Notes: generated from the sequence alone by a model not told the origin. A DNA stretch of 64,000 nucleotides from Aquarana catesbeiana (GCF_042186555.1 NC_133328.1:619579592-619643591); one strand, 5' to 3'; counted from the stretch's first letter, positions 31,261-42,579 are shown. Made by a program: numbers and translations.

Positions 31261-32181
31261 TGCTAATGAAACTACTGTTTACAGTTTGCATTGTTAGGGT
31301 AATGTGATCAGGCTCTTGCCTGATCTTGTGTGCTATATACTCTGTGTGAATTTACAATAAAGTGAGTTCCAGTTTGCACCTAAGCTAGTGTCGTCTAGTT
31401 GTGGGGTGCAATGCTCAGCAATAATACCCGTTTCCTGGTTCCAGAGTGGAGGAAGCTATATCTTGGCGAAGGCACCCAGGTGGTGTCACATGGACCTTAA
31501 AGCAGAACTGAACCCTCCTATCCTTTTCAGCCAATTAAGCTGCCATCTTAGCCTCTATTTGATCTGCAACTACCATGGTGCTGCACATGTGAACTGTTGT
31601 GACACCAGCCATTTAATGGCTTGACAGTTTGGTTGAGAGCACAAGCAAATGTGACAATTAGCCCTCCTGGTATGCCGGTAGTGTAACTTTTTTGAAACTG
31701 TTAAATCAATGGATTTAGTCCTGCTTCAACGCCCACACTCTGCACATAAGCATCCATGTTGACAGAGGTTTCCATGCTCACTGAATGCTCCCAGCACAGT
31801 GACCGAGCTATCACAGGCTCCCGATCATGTGAACAATGTGGCAGCCAACCACAGTGGTCATGTGAACACAAATTATGTCCCACCACCCAACCTTTAGACC
31901 CAGTTACACAGGCGCTGGGAAAAGGCTAAAGTGATCCCCCCCCCATCCCATGAGCTGGTAACAGCATCTGCTTACTCCTTGGCCTGGCCCTGGTCTCATG
32001 TAATGTTCCCACAGTCTCTGGCAGTCCTCTACACCATGTCTCTAGTCTTTTACTACTCAAGCAATATCGCCATACTCTGTCTCCTCTAGTATGTCTACAT
32101 TCTCCGGCAGTCTTCTGTAGCTCGTCTAGTTTCCAACCACTGATGTGGTATCTCTATTTAGCATGCCTTTAGTTTGTAACC
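31261..32181. other. No recognised gene; old repeat debris
   Basis: It includes a CTAGTGTCG-type segment, a C-run at about 31937 and CT-rich units (CTCTAGTATGTCTAC, GTATCTCTATTTAGC) related to 32.96-33.05 and 34.72-34.76 kb. No coding frame of note. Confidence 0.4.
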
Positions 32182-32189
32182 ACTAATGC

Positions 32190-32950
32190 AGGGGTCTCCA
32201 AACTTTTTGGTACAAGGGCCACATCGTATATTTTATAAATCTTTGTGGGCCAAAAAAATCCCTATCAGAGACATCCCCCTATGTCAGGATACCCATCAGA
32301 GTCCTCCTTACATCAAGGTCCCTATCAGAGTCCCCCTTACACGAGAACCCTATCAACATCCCCCCTAATTCAGGGTCCACATCAAAGCTCCTGCTTGCAT
32401 CAGGGTACCCATCAAAGCCCCCTACTTACATCAGGGTCCCCATCATAGCTTCTCCTTACATCAGGCCCCCCCTCTTACACCAGCAGACCCTTTTTCAGAC
32501 TCCCCTTACATCAATGTCTGCTTCAGAGTCACCCGTTATATGAAAGAGGGGGTTTGGTTGTGGTAGTGGAGAATGTAGGCAGCCTTTGCTGAACTTAATC
32601 CTCAATATGTGCACATTAAAGTGGAGCTATACTCCACTTATCTATGGCCCTGTGGTGTCCTGGAGCTCTCCACTGGCCGCTGTCATCTTCTTCAACCAGA
32701 TTGGCTTCTGGGTACCGATCTTTGCCCATTTTCATTGACTCGGCTGAGATGATGTCATCTTGGCACTGCTGGAATTGCACACTGAGCTGCACTAAAAAAA
32801 CTTTAATGTAGGAGAATCGTACGATGTCTCTTCTGCATTTAAAATCCTGCCTGTTTGCCATCTTTTGTTAAGGTACCACTTTATGGACATGGCACTGACC
32901 CTAGCTGTGGGGCCAGATGTGGCCTGCGGACTGTAGTTTGGAGACCCCTG
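32190..32950. mobile_element. Non-autonomous hAT element
   Basis: Ends CAGGGGTCTCCAAAC and GTTTGGAGACCCCTG. The 8-bp target duplication is CACTAATG (32182-32189) and CACCAATG (32951-32958) with one mismatch. The interior carries a ~30-bp minisatellite. Confidence 0.85.
32270..32545 (+). repeat. ~30-bp minisatellite inside the hAT element
   Basis: Diverged units of the type CATCAGAGTCCTCCTTACATC, about nine copies. Confidence 0.8.
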
Positions 32951-32958
32951 CACCAATG

Positions 32959-33090
32959 CAATATCTCCATACTCTACTCCCTATATCCTCAACTACACCG
33001 GCTTTTATAACATTACATATACTGCATATTATGTTTGGCTACTTATGATTATCAAAATCTGAAGTTGAAATATCTCATAAGTCGACCCAC
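32959..33090 (+). repeat. Local duplicate of 34612-34755
   Basis: Both segments contain GCTTNTNTAACATTACATATACTG, ACTTATGATTATCA, and CTGAAGTTGAANTATCTC in the same order, and both adjoin CACCAATGCAATAT. Confidence 0.7.
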
Positions 33091-33480
33091 AATGATCTAG
33101 AGCAATGTTATGACGATCCTTAGGTTTGTCCAAGGACAGAGAAGCCATTTATTTTTGGCTTCGACATAGAAAAAGTATTGATTCAGAAAACTGTCATTCT
33201 CTGCAGACGTCTAGTTGTAAACATGATTATGGTGGTAATTGGGCCATGTTCCTTCCTTTCCCGGTCAGTGTGTATACGTCTCCTTTGAATGCTGATCTGC
33301 CACGTTCGAACCCTCCAGTATGTGAAGTCTTTAGTCTGGACTCCCAGCCGGAGATTTCCTCCCCCTCATTAAAGGGCGACAGATGGAGACGACTATCTGG
33401 CTCAGTTCAGTCTGGATCTGAAGCGTAAACAGTGGTTTTCAACACGATCGGCTAATTAACACTGTTGCTCTTTTTTTCCT
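33091..33480. other. Non-repetitive block, candidate conserved non-coding DNA
   Basis: Unique-looking sequence with homeodomain-type cores (GGTAATTGGGCC, GGCTAATTAACAC). A 100-codon open frame at 33126-33428 has no recognisable domain and lacks clear splice sites. Confidence 0.3.
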
Positions 33481-33980
33481 ACGCTGACAGAATAAACTGC
33501 GCGGAGGGTAAGTGGGGCAGACATAGATAACTTCACTGTCACAGTCCACATTATATTTCAAGCAAAAAACAATAAAAAATGAAGAAGTGTTCTAAAGAGA
33601 ACCTCTACTGAGATGGATACCTAGGATGCTATTGCTAACACTCGTGTGAAAATGCTAGTTGCTTGGCTTGGCCGTTGGTTGATACGCATTGTATTACAGT
33701 GGAACTGTAGGGGGAATGGCCACAAGAGCTGTTGCCAAACTGTGTAAAAATGAAGAGTTTGTCATCCTCCAGTGCCGACAGCTCTATGGTCCCCTTTGCT
33801 GCTCCATCCGGCGCTTTGCCAATATTTTCTACTCTGCTTCCTCTGGCCCAGCATCTGCTTTTTGCCAGTTGGGCGGCCACTAATGATGTAACTGCTGCAC
33901 CAGCCCACATTCTTCTGGCAGCCAGCTCCATTCTCAGCATCATACAGTTGAGTATACACTGCACTGGACAGTACACCCGA
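33481..33980. other. No recognised feature
   Basis: Mixed sequence between a unique block and a Penelope tail. Overlapping frames on both strands have no domain. Confidence 0.35.
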
Positions 33981-34300
33981 AAATAAATAATTGTTAGCAG
34001 GACCGAAGTTTACTTTCTTGTTCAATCGTATTTTTTGAATGTTTGACAGTAAAATGAGAAAAAGCGGGGAAACAATCCGTATCAAAATGTTACAGAACCA
34101 AGTACAAGGACTATCGACAAGTGCCACAGCCAGGCTAGCTAGGAAGTAGATCTGTGGACATAGGACATAGCTCGGCCCCTGCACACCTCAACCGGCCTAA
34201 GTGGTTAGCAGGTAAAGGCAGTCTCCGCTCCATGCATCCAGGCCATGCCCTCAACATGTTTCGTCCTGTCCTCAAGGCTTAATCATGGAGGTCCTCCATG
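33981..34300 (-). mobile_element. Penelope-like element 3' tail
   Basis: In minus sense GAGGACAGGACGAAACATGTTGAGG (about 34248-34272) resembles the hammerhead-containing segment of other tails, with ACATGT in place of ACGCGT. An A-rich AATAAATAATT-type region (plus strand near 33984) lies about 250 nt further on. Assignment is by analogy. Confidence 0.4.
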
Positions 34301-34327
34301 ATTAGGCCACCGGTGGTTAGGCTATCT

Positions 34328-34599
34328 CAGCCTTTCTCAACCTTTTCAGCACAGAGGAACCCTTGAAATATTTTTTTGGTCTCAGGGAACCCCTGCTAAA
34401 AATGACTATATCTACAACTCGTGGTACATTAATGTTATGGTCTGTGGGAAGAATGCTACTTACACTTGTCATTGGGAAGAATTCCCTCCTTACAGATAGT
34501 TAAGTTCCCACTGACACCAATGACCTTTTTATTTGAGAAGTAGAAATTGCTTCAGGAACCCCTAGCAACCTCTGGAGGAACCCTGGTTGAGGAACCCTG
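34328..34599. mobile_element. hAT-like MITE, copy 1 (CAGCCTTTCTCAACC family)
   Basis: Ends CAGCCTTTCTCAACCTTTTC and TGGTTGAGGAACCCTG, with internal AGGGAACCCCTGCTAAAA. A second copy is at 34760-35034. I did not find a clean 8-bp duplication. Confidence 0.65.
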
Positions 34600-34611
34600 A
34601 TCTACAGACTC

Positions 34612-34755
34612 TTAACAGGCTTCTGTAACATTACATATACTGAATATTATGTATAGTCACTTATGATTATCATACATCTGAAGTTGAAGTATCTCCTAAG
34701 TGATGACCCCTGCACCAATGCAATATTTCTATACACTATCTCCTCTACTATGTCT
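34612..34755 (+). repeat. Local duplicate of 32959-33090
   Basis: Shares the TAACATTACATATACTG and GATTATCA blocks in the same order with the segment 1.6 kb upstream. The two hAT-like MITEs sit on either side. Confidence 0.7.
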
Positions 34756-34759
34756 ACAG

Positions 34760-35034
34760 CAGCCTTTCTCAACTTTTTCAACACAGAGGAACCCTTAAAC
34801 AAAACAAAAATTTTCCGGTCTCAGGGAACCCCTGCTAAAATAGACTATATCCACAGCTCATGGTACATCTGTACGATGGTCAGTGGGAAAAATGCTCATT
34901 ACATTTGTGGTCATTGGGAAGAATTAACCCCTTACAAATAGCTAAAAAGATCATTGGTGTCTGTGGGAACTTCTCTGAGAGGCAGAAATTGCGGATTGCT
35001 CAAGGAACCCCCAGCAACCTCTGGAGAAACCCTG
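34760..35034. mobile_element. hAT-like MITE, copy 2
   Basis: CAGCCTTTCTCAACTTTTTC on the left and CTGGAGAAACCCTG on the right. The interior matches copy 1 (GGGAACCCCTGCTAAAA, GAACCCCCAGCAACCTCTGG). Confidence 0.65.
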
Positions 35035-36121
35035 CTTTAGAGCCTTAGCACACCCATTGACACCAATGCAGGGTTTGAAATGATAGCTCCACCAACCACA
35101 AAATGTACCCAAGCCTGAAGACAAGACTGAGAACTCTGCCCTAAAATAAATTGTGATTAGTTGGAATATTCAGTGAGGCTATCCAAAAACAGTTCTAACC
35201 CACAGCAATCATCGATCATTGGCACTGATATGGAAGACCCCAATACATCAATTTTGTTACTCATAGTTGTAATTCTTGCCCTTGATCCCCCTTTGTTAAT
35301 CATACCTGATTCATTTTACAGATCACTCGTATTGAGGTTTCCTCTGGTGTCTATGGAGTGGTGTAGTCGTCGGCCAAATGCATTCTCTAGAGAACAGCTC
35401 CAACAACGACATCTCCAGAACAAACGAAGGTACTGTACCATTTTGTCAAAAAAAAAAAAAAAAAAACGCAGTCCGCCTATAATCAGTAGAACAGGGGCCT
35501 GTTTATGAAGACTGGAAAAGTTATGCATTTTAGTTTTTCTACACTTTAAATTCCATTGTTTGCATGGAGCAAAAATATGAGTGGAAGTCTCCATTGCCTT
35601 TTTGGGGTGATAAACCATCACAGCTTGTCATGATGACCATTGTCACCGGGATACGAAGTGAGCAGAAATGAATCATTTTATGGTTGTTAATGGAATATAA
35701 ACTGAAGTACATCTTCCCAAGGAGATGCTTTACCTGGTGTCAGATATCAGAAATGATTTTACCTCACTTTGAGGAGACTTCCACTTGCATTTTCAGTCAA
35801 CGCAAACAGGAAAAATGAAGGAAATTTTTCTAGACTTTAACACTATCACAAAACTTTGAGAGTCTCTTCTCACAGGCCACAGGAAGTGATGGGAAGTATC
35901 CGATAGGAGGAGGGAACAGAGGGATGAACGTAAAGGTTTGCTGCTTCTCCTTCACTGCCCAATGACAGGCTGGAGGAGGAAAATAAATACAGTAAATGCC
36001 TAGTTATAGTTAACCCTTAACAATAACTCTATAACTACACGTAAAACATTTTTATACATATTTTTGAAAAAATGGATGGTCTTCTTTCTTCCATTTGTAT
36101 GGAAAGTCCACTTTAAGGACA
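35035..36121. other. Unrecognised; part may be conserved non-coding DNA
   Basis: An A-run at 35448-35466 is followed by about 450 unique-looking bases (35500-35960) with AT-rich motifs such as ATGAATCATTTTATGG and TTGTTAATGG. No exon found. Confidence 0.3.
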
Positions 36122-36123
36122 TA

Positions 36124-37454
36124 CAGGTGCATCTCAAAAAATTTGAATATCGTCAAAGTTAATTTATCTCAGTAATTCAATTCAAAAAGTGAAACTCATA
36201 TACAGTATTATATAGATGTGTGACACACAGAGTGATTATATTTCAAGCATTTATTTCTTTTAATGTTGATGATTACGTCTTACAGCTAGTGAAAACCCAA
36301 AATTCAGTATCTCAGAAAATTTTAATATTGCATAAGACCAATGAAAAAAAAAGATTTTTAATACAGAAATGTTGGCTTACTGAAAAGTCTGTCCATGTAC
36401 AGTATAGTATGCACTCAATACTTGGTCGGGGCTTCTTTTGCATGAATTACTGCATCAATGCGGCGTGGCATGGAGGTGATCAGCCTGTGGCACTGCTGAG
36501 GTGTTATGGAAGCCCAGCTTGCTTTTATACCAGCCTTCAGCTCATCTGCATTGTTGGGTCTGGTGTCTCTCATCTTCCTCTTGACAATACCCCACAGATT
36601 CTCTATACAACTTGGATTCTGTGCCTCTCATCTTCCTTTCAGACTTTGGGACCTTGATTTCCAAATGAAATGCAATATTTAATTTCATCTGAAATGAGGA
36701 CTTTGGACCACTGAGCAACAGTCCAGTCCTTTTTCTCCTTAGCCCAGGTAAGATGCTTCTGATATTCAGGAGTGGCTTGGCACAAGGACTGCGACAGTTG
36801 TAGCCCATGTCCTGGATACGTCTGTGTGTGGTGGCTCTTGAAGCACTGACACCAGCCGTGGGCCACCACTTGTGAATCTCCCCCCAAATTCTTAAATGAC
36901 CTTTGCTTCACAATCCTCTCAAGACTGCAGTTATCCCAGTTGCTTGTACACCTTTTTCTACCACACTTTTTCCTTCTACTCAACTTTCCGTTAATATGCT
37001 TGGATACAGCACTCTGTAAACAGCTAGCTTTTTTAGCAATGACCTTTTGTGACTTGCCCTCCTTGTGGAGGGTGTCAATGACTGTCTCCTGGACAACTGT
37101 CAGGTCAATAGTCTTCCCCCATGATTGTGTAACCTACTGAACCAGACTGAGGGACCATTTAAAGGCTCAGGAAACCTTTACAGGTGTTTTTTGCATTAAT
37201 TAGCTGATTAGAGTGTAACACCATGAGTCTACAATATTGAACTTTTTCACAATATTCAAATTTTCTGAGATACAGAATTTAGGGTTTTCACTAGCTGTAA
37301 GCCATAATCCTCAAAATTAAAAGAAAGAAATGCTTAAAATATATCACTCTGTGTGTAATGAATCTATATAATACATGAGTTTCACTTTTTGAATTGAATT
37401 ACTTATATTAATGATTTTTTTTTGATGATATTCTATTTTTTTGAGATGAACCTG
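36124..37454 (-). mobile_element. Tc1-like transposon with internally deleted transposase
   Basis: Both ends are intact: CAGGTGCATCTCAAAAAATT at the left and an inverted AACCTG end at the right, each flanked by TA (36122-36123 and 37455-37456). The length of 1331 bp is usual for Tc1 elements. The minus strand encodes transposase pieces. 36639-36983 covers part of the DNA-binding region and the first half of the catalytic domain (WSKVLISDEIK, holding a catalytic-type Asp). 36542-36808 covers a C-terminal remnant. Near 36430-36545 the frame reads GIKASWASITPQQCHRL. The central catalytic part with the D-N-D-P-K-H region is missing. Confidence 0.85.
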
Positions 37455-37554
37455 TATAAAGTTTATATTTGCTGCACTTTTTTAAAGTAACACTAACATC
37501 TATTTTTTACATTAGTTCTTTAATATTAAGTAAACCATGACTTTTTTTTTGTCT

Positions 37555-37785
37555 GCTTACATAGTTGGAAAAGTTGAATAAAGACATTATTACATCCAGT
37601 TCAACTGGTGTGGGTGTATGTGTATGCATGTATTTATGTCTCTACCATTTCTCATATCCCTGTATATTGCGTTCTCTAAGATTACAGTCACCAATCTAAC
37701 AGTTTTTTTAACATTATCAACACCTCCCCTTTGACCCCACCAATTGTGGAAGGGAATTGCACATACTTACCGCTCCGCTCTAATA
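37555..37785 (-). mobile_element. CR1/L2-like LINE 3' fragment
   Basis: It contains AGTTGGAAAAGTTGAATAAAGAC and GTGGAAGGGAATTGCACATACTTACCGCTC, matching in order the better-preserved copies at 42.26, 57.68 and 59.10 kb. Short and diverged. Confidence 0.55.
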
Positions 37786-38130
37786 TAAAAGAACCCCCTA
37801 CGTTCTTCCTGACCGCCCCATAGCAGATTTAATATATAAACGCGATTCTGCACTTCCTGGGTTTTGGGCGTGAGTGCGCGCCGGCGGCAGCTCGCTCCCA
37901 CTGTGATTTTACACAACGGGTGCCTTGGACCCGATCTCCGCCTGCACCCGGTGATCGTTTGGTACACCTGACAGAATGCCAGTCTGCCTATGTAAACAAG
38001 TAATCCTGTCAGTATAGAAGACATGGATTCTGTGCTTGCTTTAAAGCAGAAACACTGATCCATGTCTTCCACTAGTAAAAGCACCTCCCCCACTACACTG
38101 AAACATTAGCTAGGCACACGTTTAACCCTT
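37786..38130. other. No recognised feature
   Basis: GC-moderate sequence possibly belonging to the left side of the next MITE. A minus-strand 108-codon frame has no domain. Confidence 0.35.
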
Positions 38131-39048
38131 TGATCACTCCTGATGTTAACCCTTTTCCTGACAGTGTCATTAGTACAGTGGCAGTGCATATTTTTGGCAC
38201 TGATCACTGGATTTGTGTCACTGGTTCCCAAAAAAGTGTCCGTGTCCGATTTTGTCCGCCGCAATATCGCAGTCCTACTATCGGCTGCTGATCGCCGCTA
38301 TTACTAGTAAAAATTAATCAAAATGTCCCATAGTTTGTAGACGCTATAACGTTTGTGCAAACCAATTGGTATACGCTTTTTTTTAGCAGAATACATATTG
38401 GCCTAAATTGATGAAGAAATTCGATTTTACTTTTTTTTTATTGGATATGTTTTAGAGCAGAAAGTAAAAAATTGTTTTTTTTTTTATTTTATTTAAAACG
38501 GCAGAGGTGATCAAATACCACCAAAAGAAAGCTTTATTTGTGGGGAAAAAAGGACAACAATTTTATTTGGGTACAACGTCGCATGACCGCACAATTGTAA
38601 GTTAAAGTAATGCAGTGAAGTACGGTAATATGCAGTTTAAGAGCGTTTCGCAATACGAGCTATTTATTTATTTATTTCTTAAATCCTGACTCAATTTGCG
38701 AGCGTTGTCTCGCAAAACGAGCAGGATTCAAGCCCCTTGGGTATGCAGTACCATGTGGGGCCAGAGGTACGGGGGCGCCAGTGACGCTCGGAGACCTTTG
38801 GAGACACTCAGAGACACTACGTTCCCGAGTGTTTCTGCGTGTCTCCGGGGCCCCCGCACCTCTGGCCACATGTGGTACTGCATACACCAGCAGTGGCACT
38901 GGAACGCATTATCTGAGTTTCCATTGACTCCTATGGGGAAACTCGCTTTGATATAAGAGTGCTTTGGATTACAAGCATTCTTCTGGAACGCATTATGCTC
39001 GTAATCTGAGGTAATACCGTACCGCAAAAAATGAGGTGAAGTGGTTAA
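38131..39048 (-). mobile_element. piggyBac-like MITE, minus orientation
   Basis: It ends GAAGTGGTTAA at 39048. The middle (CATATTGGCCTAAATTGATG, AAGCTTTATTTGTGG) is the inverse of 4.6-4.95 kb. The left end is not defined but lies near a GTTAACCC at about 38145. Confidence 0.5.
38640..39012. repeat. Inverted-repeat insert in the MITE
   Basis: TATGCAGTACCATGTGGGGCC on the left pairs with GGCCACATGTGGTACTGCATA on the right. Outer TTTGCGAGCGTTGTC and CGTAATCTGAGG segments extend it. It looks like a palindromic MITE nested in the piggyBac-like one. Confidence 0.55.
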
Positions 39049-39049
39049 A

Positions 39050-39450
39050 GCGTTACTAAGGTCCTGAATTTTTTTATTTATTTCTTTTTTAACAGAAAAA
39101 TCTTGAATTAAAAAAACAAACGTGTTATACTTACCTGCTCTGTCGCTCCCGACCTGTGTGTCTATGGAGCCGTGCTTCATACACTTACACAGGCCCGCCC
39201 CCCCTACTTCCTCTCCATTGCATTTGATTGACAGCAGCAAGAGCCAGTGGCTCTTTTAGGAGGAAGAGAGGAAAGAATAGATGCAGTCGTGCACAGCTTT
39301 GATCTCTTCTCCCCTCTCTTCCCCTTCACACAGGGGAAGGGGCACACAGGGAAACTTAGTTTTTTTTACCTTAATGCAAGCAATGCATTAGGTAAAAAAA
39401 AGTTTTTAGGTTTAGTATCACTTTTAAGGTTAAGGCTTCTTGTTTTCAGG
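39050..39450. repeat. Dispersed repeat with AGGTAAGT motif
   Basis: ATACTTACCTGCTCTG at about 39127-39142 (minus AGGTAAGTAT) and a TACCTTAATGCA...TGCATTAGGTA hairpin at about 39368-39398 place it in the same family as 1222-1640. Confidence 0.5.
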
Positions 39451-39471
39451 CTTCTTTTTTGCCCTGTACAC

Positions 39472-39901
39472 CAGCGGTCCCCAACCTCCCTGACACCAGG
39501 GACCACCTTGCCGGAAGAACACAACCCCGCCACAGCCTGGAGGAGGGTGATGGGGGTGCAGCCTGTCACGGAGGTAGTGCAGCTCAGTATGAAGGCCCCC
39601 AGGATACGATGGGGGTGTTCGGGTCTCACCAGCCCTTTATGACGATCCTGTCCCTAGCCCAGCTCTCCTCCCTACCCTTCTCATCTCTCCTTCTCTTCTT
39701 CCCACATGTCACCGACGTAACCACAGAGAGGGAAGGGAGTAGTGGTGCTGGGGGAAGGCGCACTCTGGTGGTTGGAGGGTGGCAGTGCAGGTTAGTGCTG
39801 GCTCGCTTGCCTGCCGCCCACCACCCCCGCTGTGTGGCCCTGCCCCCAGCAGGCAGCAGGCCAGCACTGGTCCACGGCCCAGGGGTTGGGGACCTCTGCT
39901 G
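39472..39901. mobile_element. hAT-like MITE (CAGCGGTCCCCAACC)
   Basis: Inverted ends CAGCGGTCCCCAACC and GGTTGGGGACCTCTGCTG, with the matching inner motif ACCAGGGACCAC near the left and GGTCCACGGCCC near the right. This end type is characteristic of vertebrate hAT elements. The 8-bp duplication is not clean. Confidence 0.7.
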
Positions 39902-40261
39902 TATACGCTCCCTCTGTTCCACTGATGCACCCCACAGCTACCAGTGCTGAGCGAGCAGTGCTGGTATTTCTGGTCACATGCTCTGCTCTATGCATACTAG
40001 AATTCACATAGAATTAGATGTGTAGATGTGTAGTCCACCTCGAGGGGTGTTGAGCAGGTTAAGGTGGCTACGTTTACAAACACAAGGGGTGCACAGAGAA
40101 CAAACGTAGCCACCCTAGAACAAGTGGTAAGTGAGTGGGGCGGGGGGTTAACGTGAGATGATTATGACTCACACGGAGGCACCATCCCTAGTAGAAACAA
40201 AATTTAGAACGTGGATTGGGACTTTGCATGTGCCTCGGTGGAGTAAAGATAATGATTTATG
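39902..40261. other. No recognised feature
   Basis: Contains an imperfect inverted pair (GGTGGCTACGTTTAC and ACGTAGCCACC at about 40062-40115) and a GGGGCGGGGGG run. No gene. Confidence 0.45.
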
Positions 40262-40600
40262 ACACCATATTTAAAAAAAAAAAATCATAAAGATACTTTA
40301 TTTTCAATCCTTGGATGAAAATATTTAAAACATTACAGTTTAAGAGAAAATACAATTGTACTGTTAAGTTGATCCAGGTTGTGCGAGTCCTGGTATGGAA
40401 TATCATAAAGTGTGGCCTACGCGTTTCGCGGGAACCCCAGCTTCGTCAGGGCCTTTTTTAGAACAGCACAAACAGCATGTGAATACTAAGGATGTCCTAG
40501 AACAAGAAGTTTGAGAATAGCAGAAAAAAACTTGCATTTGAGAGAAGAAACAAAGGAAGAGACAGATAGAAGGTACATTCAACTTATATTTAAACATATT
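40262..40600 (-). mobile_element. Penelope-like element 3' tail with hammerhead core
   Basis: In minus sense a near-consensus hammerhead (40414-40456) is followed by TTTATGATATTCC and, about 120 nt on, GAAAATAAAGTATC near 40300, ending in an A-rich tract. Reverse transcriptase sequence is absent, so this is a truncated copy. Confidence 0.6.
40414..40456 (-). ncRNA. Hammerhead-ribozyme-like motif, complete core
   Basis: In minus sense: GGCC, CTGACGA, a stem closed by GC/GC with inner GGG/CCC, GAAACGCGT, A, then GGCC pairing with the first GGCC. The core CUGANGA/GAAA/UH matches the consensus. The self-complementary ACGCGT would give a stem III of three base pairs with no loop, or a longer one in a dimer. 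One extra A separates CTGACGA from stem II, which may weaken it. Confidence 0.5.
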
Positions 40601-40739
40601 GCATTTTTTTTAAATTTTTGTTAGTTTAGTGTCACTTTTTAATAATAAAAAAAAAAGTTTTTATTATAGGCTGGCATATGTGCTTGTAATGAAGAACACA
40701 ATTCTATTTTTCAATTAGTTATTTGTTTTGTTTTTTTTT

Positions 40740-41150
40740 TTTTAATTGGGAAAACCAATTTTATTAAATGAAAATATGCACATATACATTAAACATTGGG
40801 CATGAACAATAAGAAAGGTATATCAATACACTCAGCATATGTTATGTATTCTGTTCTAGTGGTCACAAATATCAACATTCAGTTGCGGACTTCACCGTGA
40901 TGCATCAGATTTTCAATGTGATACCTTTTATCCGCTACGTGCATGTTTCTCCATCCTCCAATTTATTGGTTTTTTTAATAAAGAAATTGTATCTGGGTGG
41001 CACAGCAGATTAACACTACAGCCTGAAGGTGGCAGTGTTCACCGGCAGGATAAAGACTTCATTTTTGTCATTGAATCCTTCAGCCTGCATGTGATCAAAG
41101 CTGACAATAGTGATCCCATGACTGGGAATCACTCTGTTTGTATCTCGAAT
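40740..41150 (-). mobile_element. Probable L1/Tx1 3' end
   Basis: A T-run followed by AATTGGGAAAACCAATTTTATTAAATG resembles, in minus sense, an L1-type 3' UTR with A tail like that at 7.94 kb. No ORF2 sequence is readable, so confidence is low. Confidence 0.4.
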
Positions 41151-41158
41151 GTTAGTCG

Positions 41159-42007
41159 CAGGGTGGGTAAAGATCAATGATTTAAAAAAATCTGATTTTT
41201 TTTTTGGATTTAAATTGTGTTTTTTTTTTTTTTTTTTTTTCTTATTTCGATCAAGTTTTTTTTTTTCAAATTTATTTTAATAAAATGCTTTTGGAGTAAA
41301 AATCTATCTAAATATAGTTTTCTATTTAAGTTACGTTAATAATTTAGTTTATTCAGCATGAAATGGAGCTCAGGTATGTAGCAATAGGCTGTATATTCTG
41401 CAATGGTTACATTTTTGGTAAGCTCATTCAATGAATCCAAGCTCTGCATGCTAAGATAACATGCTCTGCATTGATGCATTCACACAATTTCACAGTAACT
41501 ATGAGATAAAAAGTTCAGGAATATTCCTTTATCCCATTGTTTTGCAAATGTATGTACACTACAAACTGTATGATTGAATCGGTTCTGATATCGCTGTTTT
41601 ACTAACCTGACAGCTTATTATTCTAAATAGGAAACCTAAGTACCAGCAATAATAAGTCCTTACATTTAACCACTTGCCAACAGCCGCACACCGATATATA
41701 TGTCGGCACAATGGCAGCGGTGGGCAAATGGGTGGACTTGTACGTCCCCTGGTCAGGAAGGGGGTAAAATCTTCTGGGGCTGAAGCGGTTAAAGAGCACC
41801 TGTCATTTCAGATCCATCATGGCAGCCACTCCCTTGTCCCTCACCTTGTTGTGTCACTGCCGCATCACCAGCCAACCCATTAAAGTGAATGAGACTGTCG
41901 GTGAGTCAACAGCGGGTCAGAGGAGGAGGCGCAGTGGGACAGAGATGACAGTTGCTCTTTTAAAAATGAGGATTTAAATCAAGTTGATTTAAATCAGATT
42001 CACCCTG
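41159..42007. mobile_element. Non-autonomous hAT element (CAGGGTG, ATTTAAATC-rich)
   Basis: Ends CAGGGTGGG and TTCACCCTG, with the mirrored ATTTAAATC-type subterminal motifs. The flanks GTTAGTCG and ATTGGTCG match at 6 of 8 positions, as expected for an old 8-bp duplication. A short piggyBac MITE is nested inside. Confidence 0.7.
41666..41792 (+). mobile_element. 127-bp piggyBac-type MITE
   Basis: TTAA-CCACTTGCC at the left and TGAAGCGG-TTAA at the right. It is the shortest member of this family in the window and is nested in the hAT element. Confidence 0.7.
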
Positions 42008-42261
42008 ATTGGTCGTGAGCCCGGCTGTCAGTGACGGTTGGGATTGAGAGCCAGCGACTGCGCCAAGAGTCACCTGCTGGCTCTAAAATGGGGGTGAGAT
42101 TTATTGCCATATCTTTAGCACAGAGCGTTTTGTAATGTTCAATATACAGATTGTGGATGGGAAGTGGTTTAGAAAAGTTTGGGCCACCAGGCTGTAAATC
42201 TTTAGAAAATGGGTGGACAGAAATACAAATCCTTTTGGCAGGTAAAACCGTTACATAGCAT
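42008..42261. other. Probable zfat intron, no feature
   Basis: Unique sequence between a hAT element and a LINE fragment. Confidence 0.4.
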
Positions 42262-42478
42262 ACATTTCATCTTACATAGTTACATAGTAGGTGAGGTTGA
42301 AAAAAGACACAAGTCTATCAAGTCCAACCTATGTGTGTGATTATGTGTCAGTATTACATTGTATATCCCTGTATGTTGCGGTCATTCAGGTGATTATCTA
42401 ATAGTTTCTTGAAGCTATCAATGCTCCCCGCTGAGACCACCACCTGTGGAAGGGAATTCCACATCCTTACCGCTGTGT
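42262..42478 (-). mobile_element. CR1/L2-like LINE 3' fragment
   Basis: Contains AGGTTGAAAAAAGACACAAG, CATTGTATATCCCTGTATGTTG and CCACCTGTGGAAGGGAATTCC. The same blocks appear in the copy at 59.10-59.70 kb, where they run into a readable reverse transcriptase C-terminus on the minus strand. Confidence 0.7.
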
Positions 42479-42579
42479 GTTTAGTGGTTTGCCTGGAGTT
42501 CTACTTTAACAATAATCTACATAAATCCGAATGTTTTACCTGTGACGTTCTCTACTTTTTTTGTTTTTTTGTTTTGTAG

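Noticed and set aside
39247..39950. Plus-strand frames of 131 and 163 codons
   Set aside because: They cross the boundaries of a hAT MITE and flanking repeats. No domain.
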